Assembly: GCA_017628435.1 (NCBI GenBank)
Contig: JAGBZE010000081.1
Span: 1-15,390, forward strand
Length of the DNA: 15,390 nucleotides
Direction: 5' to 3'
Source: Akkermansia sp.
GTDB lineage: Bacteria > Verrucomicrobiota > Verrucomicrobiia > Verrucomicrobiales > Akkermansiaceae
Shown: piece by piece, positions 6,115-13,215 of the stretch
Layout: every line of letters starts with the position of its first letter
Numbering within the stretch: the stretch's first letter is position 1
The notes under the pieces: model-generated
Seen by the model: only the letters and a program-made list of their open reading frames with translations
Database searches by the model: none
Told to the model about the DNA's origin: nothing
Translations under genes and position numbers: made by a program

Positions 6115-7185
6115 TTAAAGCGTTCCTTTGCTGGAGGGCAGCACCAGGTGGCGCACATCGCGCTGCACAGCCACGCGGATGGCGCGGGCCAGCGCCTTGA
6201 AGCTACCCTCAATCTTGTGGTGCTCGTTATCACCCTCTGCCTTGATGCTGAGGTTCATGAGCGCGGCATCGCTCAGACTCTTGAAGAAGTGGTAGAACAT
6301 CTCCGTGGGCATATCGCCGATGCGCTCGCGCTTGTATTCAGCCTCCCACTGCAGCCATGGGCGGCCGCCGAAATCCAGCGCAGCGCTGCACAGGCAGTCA
6401 TCCATGGGCAGGCAATAGCCATAGCGCGAAATACCCAGCTTGTTACCGATAGCCTTGCGAAGACATTCGCCGAGAGCAAGACCGGTGTCCTCAATGGTGT
6501 GGTGCTCGTCCACATACAAATCGCCCTTCACGCGGATGGTCACCCCCATGCCGCCATGGTGGGCAAGCTGGGCCAGCATATGGTCAAAAAAGCCCAGGCC
6601 GGTGCTCACCTCGCAGTAACCGGGACGGTCAAGCTCGAGCTTCACGTAGATATCCGTCTCGCGCGTTGTGCGCTGCACCTCGGCACTACGCTCGCCAGCC
6701 ACCAGAATCTCGGTAATCTTCTTCCAGTCCATGCCGTCGGTGCCAATCTGCAAGGCCTTGCAGCCCAGATTCTGAGCAAGCTGCACATCCGTGGCGCGGT
6801 CGCCGATGACATAGCAGTTCTCCAGGTCATAGGAGCCATCCATATAGGCCGTGAGCATGCCCGTGCCCGGCTTGCGGGTGGGGGCATTGTCATGCGGGAA
6901 ATGGCGGTCGATGAGGATATCATCAAACTCCACTCCCTCGCCCTTGAGGGTATCGAGAATGAAGTTATGCACCGGCCAGAAAGTATCCTCCGGGAAAGAA
7001 TCAGTGCCCAGGCCATCCTGATTGCTCACCATCACAAACTCGTAATCGGTAAGCTCGCGGATGGTGCTCAGCGCACGGAAAGTGCCGGGCACAAACACCA
7101 GCTTTTCGAAAGCATCAATCTGCTCGTCTGCCGGTTCCTGGATGATGGTGCCGTCGCGGTCGATGAAAAGTGCCTTTTTCTTCAT
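6115..7185 (-). CDS. hisB: Bifunctional histidinol-phosphatase / imidazoleglycerol-phosphate dehydratase
   Basis: 356 residues with two domains. Residues 1-165 form the HAD-type histidinol-phosphate phosphatase: FIDRDGT with D9 and D11, SNQDGLGT, then RKPGTGM and GDRATD (128-133). Residues 170-356 form the Mn-dependent IGP dehydratase: FFDHMLAQLAHHGG, DEHHTIEDTG (226-235), a second NEHHKIE histidine pair, and the C-terminal PSSKGTL. It performs steps 6 and 8 of the pathway. The zinc loop of the E. coli enzyme (C-x-H ... C-x-C) is replaced by DRHFPHDNAPT (93-103), with no cysteines, as I recall for Bacteroidetes-type proteins. It starts one codon (TAT) after the hisDC stop. Confidence 0.96.
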   Translation of the reverse strand: MKKKALFIDRDGTIIQEPADEQIDAFEKLVFVPGTFRALSTIRELTDYEFVMVSNQDGLGTDSFPEDTFWPVHNFILDTLKGEGVEFDDILIDRHFPHDNAPTRKPGTGMLTAYMDGSYDLENCYVIGDRATDVQLAQNLGCKALQIGTDGMDWKKITEILVAGERSAEVQRTTRETDIYVKLELDRPGYCEVSTGLGFFDHMLAQLAHHGGMGVTIRVKGDLYVDEHHTIEDTGLALGECLRKAIGNKLGISRYGYCLPMDDCLCSAALDFGGRPWLQWEAEYKRERIGDMPTEMFYHFFKSLSDAALMNLSIKAEGDNEHHKIEGSFKALARAIRVAVQRDVRHLVLPSSKGTL

Positions 7186-7188
7186 ATA

Positions 7189-9537
7189 TCAGAACTTCTT
7201 GAGGGCTGCGAGGAGTTCGTCGTTCTCTGCCGGGGTGCCGATGGTGATGCGCAGGCAGTTCTCGCACATGGTGATGCGGTGACGGTTGCGCACGATAATC
7301 CCCTGCTCCACCAGGGCATCGTAAATGCCGCAGGCATCATTCACCTTGACCAGGAAGAAGTTGGCATCACTGGGATACACCTTCTCACAGATAGGCAAGG
7401 CAGCCACAGCCTCCATCATGCGAGCGCGCTCGGAAAGAGCTTCCTCTGCCCAGGCGCGGATTTCATCCATGTGATCCAGGCGCTCCATGGCGGCACGCTG
7501 CGTAAGAATGTTCACATTATAGGGGTACTTCACCTTGTTGAACAGGCCGATGATTTCCGGGTGGGCGAGCGCCATGCCCAGACGGATACCGGCAGAAGCC
7601 CAGGCCTTGGAGAAGGTGTTGAGCACGATGAGACGCGGGTATTCCTCCAGCAAGGAAATGACCGAGGACCCCTCCGGCGCAAAGTCGATATAGGCTTCAT
7701 CCACCACCACAATGCCGGGGAAGATATCGAGCACCTTGCGGATTTCCTCCAGCGGCAGCAGGTTGCCGGTGGGGTTGTTCGGGCTGCAGATGAACACCAC
7801 CTTCGTGCAGGGAGAATAGATGGAAAGCAAGAACTTCTCAGCATCGAAGCGGTAATCCTCCTCCAGCGGAATGGCGCGGTACTGCACGTTGTTGATATCG
7901 GCACAGACCTCGTACATGCCGTAGGTGGGGGCAATGGCCGACACTTCATCCACACCAGGGGTGCAGAAGGTGCGGAAAATGAGATCGATTGCTTCATCGC
8001 TGCCGTTGCCCAGGAAAATACGCTCCGGAGCCACGCCCTTGTAGGCGGAAATCTTTTGCTTCAGTTCCCACTGCAGCGGGTCGGGGTAACGGTTGTTCGG
8101 GGCGTTGTGCGGGCATTCGTTAGCATCCAGGAACACATGGGCAGCCTTGCCGGCATACTCATCACGAGCAGAGCTGTAAGGCTTGAGCTTCAGGATATTC
8201 GGGCGCACCAGGCGGGCAATGCCGGTACCCTGCTCTTCCTGCGGCATGGTGGCCACAGCCTGCATGCGCAGAGTCATGGCGCGGGCGTGGGCATCCAGCT
8301 GCTCGGCCTGGGCCATGAGCTCCACCGTACTGCCAATGCTGCGAATACCCTCCGGGGTGAGGGTCTGCAGGGTGAGCTTGCGCTGGAAGCTGTCGATGCA
8401 CAGGCTGCTGTAGGCACGCACACAGCCCATGGTGGGCAGCGTGTGGTTGGTGCCGCTGGCGTAGTCGCCGGCGCTTTCGCAGCTGTAGTTGCCCAGGAAA
8501 ATGGAACCGGCGTTGGTGGTTTCCTTAGCCACAGCGGCGGCATCCTGCATGGCGATGATAAGGTGCTCCGGGGCGTAGGCGTTGGTAAAATCGATGGCAT
8601 CCTGCTTATCAGCCAGCACAATGATGCGGCTGTTGGCAATGGACTTGGCGGCAATTTCCTTGCGGGGCAGCTCGGCCAGCTGTTTCTCCACCTCGGCAGC
8701 CACGGCCTCTGCCACAGCGGCATCCGTGGTTACCAGCATAGCCTGACTATCCGGGCCATGCTCTGCCTGGCTCAGCAGATCTGCAGCCACAAAAGCAGGC
8801 ACGCAGGTGGAATCTGCCAGCACTTCCACCTCGCTGGGGCCGGCGGGCATATCAATGGCCACACCTGCCAGAGAAGCCAGCTGCTTGGCAGCGGTCACAT
8901 AGGCGTTACCCGGACCGAAAATCTTATCAACCTTCGGCACAGAGCTGGTGCCGTAGGTCATGGCAGCAATGGCCTGCGCCCCACCAACCTTGAAAATGCG
9001 TTTCACGCCGCAGAGGTCTGCGGCAAAGAGAATGGCCGGATTCACCTTGCCGTCCTTGCCGGGAGGCGTGCAGAGTACCACGTCCTCGCACCCGGCCACT
9101 GCGGCAGGAATAGCCAGCATGAGCACCGTGGAGAACAACGGAGCCTGGCCACCAGGCACATAGAGCCCCACGCGCTGAATGGGCAGCGTGCGCTGCTCGC
9201 ATTCCACGCCGGGGGCGGTCTGCAATTTCACCGGAGCCTGGGCGGCATACTGCAACTCATGAAAATCATAAATGTTGCAGTATGCCAGCTCAATGGCCTC
9301 CTTCAGCTCCTGCGGCACCTGGGCTGCGGCATCCTGCACTTCGGCGGGGGAAACCGCCAGTTCCTCCAGTTCCACGCCATCAAAACGGTGACCGTACTCA
9401 TGCAGCGCCTGGTCACCATGCGTATGCACGGCATCCATGATGGGGCGCACCACATCAAAGAGTTGCGTCACATCAAAAGCCGGACGGCGCACAAGCTCCG
9501 TCCACTGTTCACGAGTCGGTTCCGTTATGATGGTCAT
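7189..9537 (-). CDS. hisDC: Fused histidinol dehydrogenase - histidinol-phosphate aminotransferase (HisD-HisC)
   Basis: One 782-residue frame holding two complete enzymes. Residues 1-430 are HisD (last two oxidations, histidinol to histidine): zinc ligands Q257 and H260 (SQAEHGPDS), D358 (AGDY) and H417 (DAHAR), catalytic E324-H325 (APEHL), and FGPGNAYVTAAK plus AIDMPAGPSEV. Residues about 441-782 are HisC, a PLP fold-type I transaminase: LVRPNILKLKPYSSARDEY opening, GNGSDEAID, SPNNPTG (585-591), VVDEAYIDFA and the Schiff-base lysine K644 in TFSKAW. HisC therefore begins without its own start, joined by a linker of about 10-20 residues. An internal ATG (codon 431, at 8247) lacks an upstream Shine-Dalgarno. 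It sits 13 bases after hisG. The separate enzymes are the norm; the fusion is the oddity. Confidence 0.95.
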   Translation of the reverse strand: MTIITEPTREQWTELVRRPAFDVTQLFDVVRPIMDAVHTHGDQALHEYGHRFDGVELEELAVSPAEVQDAAAQVPQELKEAIELAYCNIYDFHELQYAAQAPVKLQTAPGVECEQRTLPIQRVGLYVPGGQAPLFSTVLMLAIPAAVAGCEDVVLCTPPGKDGKVNPAILFAADLCGVKRIFKVGGAQAIAAMTYGTSSVPKVDKIFGPGNAYVTAAKQLASLAGVAIDMPAGPSEVEVLADSTCVPAFVAADLLSQAEHGPDSQAMLVTTDAAVAEAVAAEVEKQLAELPRKEIAAKSIANSRIIVLADKQDAIDFTNAYAPEHLIIAMQDAAAVAKETTNAGSIFLGNYSCESAGDYASGTNHTLPTMGCVRAYSSLCIDSFQRKLTLQTLTPEGIRSIGSTVELMAQAEQLDAHARAMTLRMQAVATMPQEEQGTGIARLVRPNILKLKPYSSARDEYAGKAAHVFLDANECPHNAPNNRYPDPLQWELKQKISAYKGVAPERIFLGNGSDEAIDLIFRTFCTPGVDEVSAIAPTYGMYEVCADINNVQYRAIPLEEDYRFDAEKFLLSIYSPCTKVVFICSPNNPTGNLLPLEEIRKVLDIFPGIVVVDEAYIDFAPEGSSVISLLEEYPRLIVLNTFSKAWASAGIRLGMALAHPEIIGLFNKVKYPYNVNILTQRAAMERLDHMDEIRAWAEEALSERARMMEAVAALPICEKVYPSDANFFLVKVNDACGIYDALVEQGIIVRNRHRITMCENCLRITIGTPAENDELLAALKKF

Positions 9538-9550
9538 GAAAATTAAGAAA

Positions 9551-10405
9551 TTAGAGAATCATTTTTTCGATAGGAAGCACCAGGATACCCTGAGCACCGG
9601 CTTCCTTAAGCTTGCCGATGATATCCCAGAAGCAGGATTCATCCAGCACGGTGTGAATGCTGCACCAGCCCTCCTGGGCCAGCGGCATGATAGTGGGGCT
9701 CTTCACGCCCGGCAACACAGCCACAATCTGCTCCACGCAGTCCTTCGGGGCGTTCATGAGCACGTAGCGCTTGTCGGCAGCCGTCATCACAGCATCCATG
9801 CGGAAAAGCAGCTTATTCAGAATCTCGCGTTTCTCAGCGCAGAGGTTCTTATTGGCGATAAGCACCGCCTCACTCTCCAGCACAACCTCCACCTCGCGCA
9901 GGTTGTTGCTCACCAGCGTGGCACCGCTGCTTACGATGTCGAAGATGGCATCAGCCAGACCGATACCGGTGGAAATTTCCACCGACCCCGTAATTACATG
10001 AATATGAGCCTGAACACCCTGCTCCTCCAGCCATTTACGAAGAATGACAGGATAGGAAGTAGCAATGCGGCGCCCTTGGAGCCACTGAGGCCCCGTGTAC
10101 TCATGTTCCTTGGGAATGGCTATGCTCAGGCGGCATCCACCGAAGCCGAGATTCTTCACAATGTCGGCATCGCCCTGGCGCTCCAGATACTCGTTAAGGC
10201 CCACTACGCCGATATCGGCCACACCATCGGTCACAGTCTCGGGGATATCGTCATCGCGCAGGTAAAGCACCTCCATGGGGAACTTACGAGCAGCCACTAG
10301 AAGAGTGCGCTTCGAAGAGCTCACCTTAATGCCGGCCTCGGTAAGAATAGCCATGGTATCTTCGTTCAGGCGGCCCTTGGATTGTACGGCAATTCTCAGT
10401 TTCAT
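9551..10405 (-). CDS. hisG: ATP phosphoribosyltransferase, long form
   Basis: 284 residues. Catalyses the committed step (ATP + PRPP to PR-ATP). MKLRIAVQSKGRLNEDTMAI matches the HisG N-terminus; GVADIGVVGLNEY and GSVEISTGIGLADAIFDIVSSG (the PRPP-binding E-x(n)-GxAD-IxDxVxSG pattern) are diagnostic. About 75 C-terminal residues beyond the catalytic part (from roughly 210, ending ILVLPIEKMIL) form the ACT-like HisG_C domain, so this is the long, histidine-feedback-inhibited form that needs no HisZ; none is seen here. The start is the ATG at 10405; an in-frame ATG at 10444 would add 13 non-homologous residues. First gene of the his operon, downstream of the HU gene. Confidence 0.97.
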   Translation of the reverse strand: MKLRIAVQSKGRLNEDTMAILTEAGIKVSSSKRTLLVAARKFPMEVLYLRDDDIPETVTDGVADIGVVGLNEYLERQGDADIVKNLGFGGCRLSIAIPKEHEYTGPQWLQGRRIATSYPVILRKWLEEQGVQAHIHVITGSVEISTGIGLADAIFDIVSSGATLVSNNLREVEVVLESEAVLIANKNLCAEKREILNKLLFRMDAVMTAADKRYVLMNAPKDCVEQIVAVLPGVKSPTIMPLAQEGWCSIHTVLDESCFWDIIGKLKEAGAQGILVLPIEKMIL

Positions 10406-10422
10406 GTTGTCAGGAAGCGAAA

Positions 10423-10451
10423 AATTTACAGATTTGCTTATCATAGAACAA
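10423..10451 (-). promoter_or_regulatory. Candidate promoter of the his operon (weak)
   Basis: On the minus strand TTGTTC (10446-10451), 17 bases, TAAATT (10423-10428). It begins immediately after the HU-hisG hairpin. Both boxes are imperfect and TATGAT is a rival -10 box nearby, so readthrough from HU is also possible. No His-rich leader peptide or T-box is seen. Confidence 0.35.
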
Positions 10452-10479
10452 GGACGCGTCTATGAAATAGATGCGTCCT
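10451..10479 (-). terminator. Hairpin between HU and hisG, probable HU terminator
   Basis: Inverted repeat AGGACGCGTCTAT (10451-10463) / ATAGATGCGTCCT (10467-10479), 13 positions with one mismatch and a 3-base loop. On the minus strand it follows the HU stop codon by about 30 bases. Only TGTTCT follows it, a poor U-tract, so it may act as an imperfect terminator or attenuating structure ahead of the his operon. Confidence 0.5.
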
Positions 10480-10509
10480 CGTCCTCTAGCACATGTGTGC
10501 CGGCATGAT

Positions 10510-10815
10510 TTACTCGGAAACCTGAGCGGCAGCTTCCTTAAGGTTCTTACCAACCTTGAACTTAACCACAGTGCGGGCAGGAATCGGAACGTTCTTGGCG
10601 GGATCCTTGGGGTTGCGGCCAACCTTGGGCTTCACTTCCTTCACGGTGAAGGTGCCGAAGTTGCGCAGCACAACGCGATCACCCTTACCCAGAGCATCGG
10701 TAATCAGCTCGATGGTCTTCTGGATGATGTCAAGCACTTCGTTCTGCGTGAAACCGTTATCCAGCTCAGCGCATACCTTGTTTACAAGCTCTCTCTTAGT
10801 AATCGTATTTGCCAT
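10510..10815 (-). CDS. HU/IHF-family DNA-binding protein
   Basis: 101 residues, the usual size. Small dimeric nucleoid protein that bends DNA. MANTITKRELVNKVCAEL and the helix NEVLDIIQKTIELITDALGKGDRVVLRNFGTF are typical; the beta-arm motif GRNPKDPAKNVPIPARTVVKFKVGKNLKE carries the conserved RNP and its intercalating proline. The IPAR segment leans toward IHF rather than classical HU. The start is at 10815 because homology begins there; the in-frame ATG at 10911 lies upstream of the promoter. Divergent from rnhC and upstream of hisG on the same strand, separated from it by a hairpin. Confidence 0.93.
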   Translation of the reverse strand: MANTITKRELVNKVCAELDNGFTQNEVLDIIQKTIELITDALGKGDRVVLRNFGTFTVKEVKPKVGRNPKDPAKNVPIPARTVVKFKVGKNLKEAAAQVSE

Positions 10816-10846
10816 AATAAAATCGCTTTGTTGAAAAGCCGGGCAC

Positions 10847-10875
10847 ATTGTAGACCAAAAAAATCCTTTTGTCTC
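10847..10875 (-). promoter_or_regulatory. Promoter of the HU/IHF-family gene
   Basis: On the minus strand GAGACA (10870-10875), a 17-base spacer containing a T7 run, and TACAAT (10847-10852). Transcription would begin near 10840, giving a leader of about 25 bases. Confidence 0.6.
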
Positions 10876-10914
10876 GCCTAAAATGATAAAAAAGCCTGAT
10901 TTTTGTGTCACAAG

Positions 10915-10938
10915 CCCGATTTTTTAAATAAAATCGGG
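10915..10938. promoter_or_regulatory. Inverted repeat in the HU-rnhC divergent region
   Basis: CCCGATTTT (10915-10923) / AAAATCGGG (10930-10938) is a perfect 9-bp inverted repeat with a 6-base AT centre. It lies between the two divergent promoters, 9 bases upstream of the rnhC -35 box, so a protein operator is more likely than a terminator. Confidence 0.4.
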
Positions 10939-10947
10939 GATTTTGGA

Positions 10948-10979
10948 TTGACGCATCGTGAATTTCACCGCATTCTAGT
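10948..10979 (+). promoter_or_regulatory. Candidate promoter of rnhC
   Basis: TTGACG (10948-10953) and TCTAGT (10974-10979) with a long 20-base spacer. The -35 box is good, the -10 box only fair. The ATG at 10988 is 8 bases past the -10 box, the same close arrangement seen at other genes here. Confidence 0.4.
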
Positions 10980-10987
10980 ACCAGGAC

Positions 10988-11896
10988 ATGGCAAATCAAT
11001 ACAGCATCCAGCTAAGCCAGGGCGAAGCCGCCGCTCTGAAAAGAAAATTAGAGTGCAATCAAGCATTCAAGGCAGCCTCGCGAGAGTACGCGGACTACTG
11101 CTTTGAAGCGGCTGAGGTGAATGTGGCCTTTTACCCGAAAAAAGGGCGTTTACTCATCCAAGGACGCGGCTCGGATGACTTCCTGACAAACATTCTTCAG
11201 CTGCAGCCTGAGGAAAAAGCACCAGCACTGAGCAGCACACTCCCCGCCCTGGTGGATACCACACCCCACTTTGGCGTAGATGAAAGCGGCAAGGGCGACT
11301 ACTTCGGCCCACTGGTCATCGCCGGCGTATATACAGATGAGCGTTGCGCGGCAGAACTAGTGCGACAGGGCTGCAAGGACAGCAAGGCGATTCCCGATGA
11401 TAAGAAAATAGGCGCCATTGCCGAAAAAATCAAGAAAACCGCCGGTGTGGTATATGAAGTTGTCTGCATCGGACCACGCCGCTACAATGAACTATACGAC
11501 GAAATGGGCAACCTGAACAGACTTCTCGCGTGGGGGCACGCGCGCGTAATCGCCGCGCTGCACGAGAAAGTGCCCACCTGCCCCCGCGCCCTGAGCGACC
11601 AGTTTGCCAACGAGTGGGTACTGAAGCGAGCCCTGGGGCAGCGCCATATTCCCGTGCAGCTGGAGCAACGCACTAAAGCCGAAAGCGATGTAGCCGTGGC
11701 AGCCGCCTCCATCCTCGCCCGCGCACGCTTTGTACAGTGGATGCAGCAGACTGCTGCCGCCAGCAACTGCCCCATGCCCCTGGGCTGCGCACCGCATGTC
11801 ACACGCGCAGCACAACATTTCATTGATACTCATGGGCGAGAGCGACTCCAGGACGTAGCAAAACTGCATTTCAAGCTCACCCAGAAACTCAAATAA
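10988..11896 (+). CDS. rnhC: Ribonuclease HIII
   Basis: 302 residues, as expected for RNase HIII. It hydrolyses RNA in RNA/DNA hybrids (R-loops, primers) with Mg. Residues 1-85 form the N-terminal TBP-like substrate-binding domain typical of HIII and absent from HII (YSIQLSQGEAAALKRKL..., GRLLIQGRGSDDFL). The catalytic domain opens with GVDESGKGDYFGPLV (96-110), where GKGDYFGP separates HIII from HII. Acidic residues D98, E99, D204 (DQF) and D234 (KAESDVAVAAASILAR) form the active site; NLNRLLAWGH is also typical. ATG at 10988; AGGA directly before it is too close to serve as a normal Shine-Dalgarno. The distribution of rnhC supports a Verrucomicrobia/Chlamydiae/Firmicutes-type host. Confidence 0.96.
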   Translation: MANQYSIQLSQGEAAALKRKLECNQAFKAASREYADYCFEAAEVNVAFYPKKGRLLIQGRGSDDFLTNILQLQPEEKAPALSSTLPALVDTTPHFGVDESGKGDYFGPLVIAGVYTDERCAAELVRQGCKDSKAIPDDKKIGAIAEKIKKTAGVVYEVVCIGPRRYNELYDEMGNLNRLLAWGHARVIAALHEKVPTCPRALSDQFANEWVLKRALGQRHIPVQLEQRTKAESDVAVAAASILARARFVQWMQQTAAASNCPMPLGCAPHVTRAAQHFIDTHGRERLQDVAKLHFKLTQKLK

Positions 11897-11929
11897 GAGA
11901 AAAAATTCAACTTTTTTGCAAGATTTAGC

Positions 11930-11958
11930 TTGCAAGCATCCTGATTTTCGTGTATATT
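11930..11958 (+). promoter_or_regulatory. Promoter of tRNA-Ser
   Basis: TTGCAA (11930-11935), an exact 17-base spacer, TATATT (11953-11958). Transcription would begin near 11965, leaving about 32 bases of 5' leader before the tRNA. The -35 box is the right arm of an inverted repeat TTGCAAG (11916-11922) / CTTGCAA (11929-11935). Confidence 0.65.
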
Positions 11959-11996
11959 CCGGCCGCACCCCTTCACCAAGGGTTCATGCTAAGCAT

Positions 11997-12084
11997 GGGC
12001 AGGTGTCTGAGTGGTCGAAAGAGCACGATTGGAAATCGTGTGTACGTCAAAAGCGTACCGAGGGTTCGAATCCCTCCCTGTCCG
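11997..12084 (+). tRNA. tRNA-Ser (anticodon GGA)
   Basis: 88 bases fold as a class II tRNA. Acceptor GGGCAGG pairs with CCTGTCC (12077-12083), discriminator G at 12084; the anticodon stem CACGA/TCGTG encloses loop TTGGAAA, anticodon GGA. A long variable arm (TGTACG...CGTACC) marks a serine tRNA, and the T arm GAGGG-TTCGAAT-CCCTC is perfect. CCA is not encoded. It reads UCC and UCU codons. Confidence 0.96.
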
Positions 12085-12085
12085 T

Positions 12086-12121
12086 AAAAACTCCGCAAGT
12101 TTGTTGCTTGCGGAGTTTTTT
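12086..12121 (+). terminator. Rho-independent terminator of tRNA-Ser
   Basis: CTCCGCAAG (12091-12099) pairs perfectly with CTTGCGGAG (12107-12115) around a 7-base loop. It is flanked by A5 and T6, which extend the stem and supply the U-tract. Begins 2 bases after the tRNA. Confidence 0.95.
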
Positions 12122-12153
12122 CGTTATCATCTCCATGCAGACCTTGTATTGAC

Positions 12154-12182
12154 TTGCAATGGAGCGGCAGTCATGGTAGATT
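12154..12182 (+). promoter_or_regulatory. Promoter of the OppF-type ATPase gene
   Basis: TTGCAA (12154-12159), 17 bases, TAGATT (12177-12182). Start of transcription near 12189 leaves a leader of about 13 bases to the ATG at 12202. A nearby TTGACT (12149) would need a 22-base spacer and is less likely. Confidence 0.5.
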
Positions 12183-12201
12183 ACGAGGAACACCGCATAC
12201 C

Positions 12202-13215
12202 ATGGAGAATATACTGGAAATATCGAAGCTGAGCATGCACTTTCCCGTACGCGGTGGCGTGTTCGGCCAGCGCGTGGGCACGCTGAAAGCAGTGGATGAT
12301 GTTTCCTTCAGCATCGCACCGGGTGAGACCCTGGGCCTAGTGGGCGAGAGCGGCTGCGGCAAAAGCACCATCGGCCGCTGCATTGTACGCCTGCTGGAAC
12401 CCACCGCAGGCACCATCCGATTCATGCGCCACGATGTAACCCACCGCGCCCAATGGCGGTTGCGCAGTCTGCGCCGCAAGGTGCAGATGGTGTTCCAGGA
12501 CCCGGCAGGCTCGCTGAACCCGCGCATGACAGTGCGCCATATCATTTCCGAGCCTCTGATGATTCACGGACTGGGTACCAACGCCAGCCGAAAGAAGCGC
12601 GTGGCTGCCCTGCTGGATCTGGTAGGACTTCCCTCCACAGCGCTGGAGAAATTCCCGCATGAATTCTCCGGCGGCCAGCGCCAGCGTATCGGCATTGCCC
12701 GAGCCCTGGTAATGGGGCCCAAGCTGCTGGTGCTGGATGAAGCCGTGAGCGCGCTGGATGTCTCCGTGCAGAGCCAGGTGCTGAACCTACTGCTGAACCT
12801 GCAGCAGGAACTGAATCTTTCCTACCTGTTCATTTCGCATGATTTGTCTGTGGTTCGCCACATATCGGACCGCGTGGCTGTCATGTACATGGGCAAGATT
12901 GTGGAAATGGCAGATGCTGACCGGCTGTACGACCACCCCTGCCACGCCTACACCCGTGCCCTGCTCTCTGCCATTCCTATTCCGGATCCTACGCAGCGGC
13001 AGAACACACCCATTCTGCCGGGGGATGTTCCCTCCCCCATTGACCCGCTACCGGGCAGCGCCTTCGGACGCCGCATCAATCATCCGTATCTGGATGCCAC
13101 GGTTGGCATGGATCTCACCCCGCGTGAACTGGAGCCCGGCCACTGGGTAGCACCGGATCCCTGCGCCGTATCGCTCACTGACATGCAGAAGCTGGGCGTG
13201 GATATTTACCAGTAG
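12202..13215 (+). CDS. Oligopeptide/dipeptide-type ABC transporter ATPase (OppF/DppF family)
   Basis: 337 residues, the usual length. ATPase that would power uptake of peptides or related solutes through an inner-membrane permease. Walker A GESGCGKST (48-56), Q-loop Q99 in VFQDP, signature FSGGQRQRIGIARAL (155-169), Walker B LLVLDEAVSALD (175-186), H-loop H213 in SHDLSVV. The SLNPRMTV motif after the Q-loop and the C-terminal oligo_HPY region (about 240-320: HPCHAYTRALLSAIP, PSPIDPLPGSAF, EPGHWVA) place it in the OppF/DppF group. The cysteines that often bind an Fe-S cluster in that tail are missing (GSAFGRRI for GCxFxxRC). Start at 12202 (MENILEISKLSMHFP), not 12154, by homology and promoter position. 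No permease or binding-protein genes adjoin it here, so the substrate is unknown. Confidence 0.9.
   Translation: MENILEISKLSMHFPVRGGVFGQRVGTLKAVDDVSFSIAPGETLGLVGESGCGKSTIGRCIVRLLEPTAGTIRFMRHDVTHRAQWRLRSLRRKVQMVFQDPAGSLNPRMTVRHIISEPLMIHGLGTNASRKKRVAALLDLVGLPSTALEKFPHEFSGGQRQRIGIARALVMGPKLLVLDEAVSALDVSVQSQVLNLLLNLQQELNLSYLFISHDLSVVRHISDRVAVMYMGKIVEMADADRLYDHPCHAYTRALLSAIPIPDPTQRQNTPILPGDVPSPIDPLPGSAFGRRINHPYLDATVGMDLTPRELEPGHWVAPDPCAVSLTDMQKLGVDIYQ

Noticed and set aside
5452..9546. Plus-strand open frame of 1364 codons opposite the his genes
   Set aside because: It is codon-aligned antisense to hisH, hisB and hisDC, whose proteins are unmistakable. Its translation is a low-complexity His/Ala/Gly-rich string with no domain, and the absence of stops follows from avoidance of TTA, CTA and TCA codons in the sense genes.
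10406..10509. Histidine leader peptide attenuator or T-box upstream of hisG
   Set aside because: No short frame with a run of His codons and no T-box core; only a simple hairpin is present.
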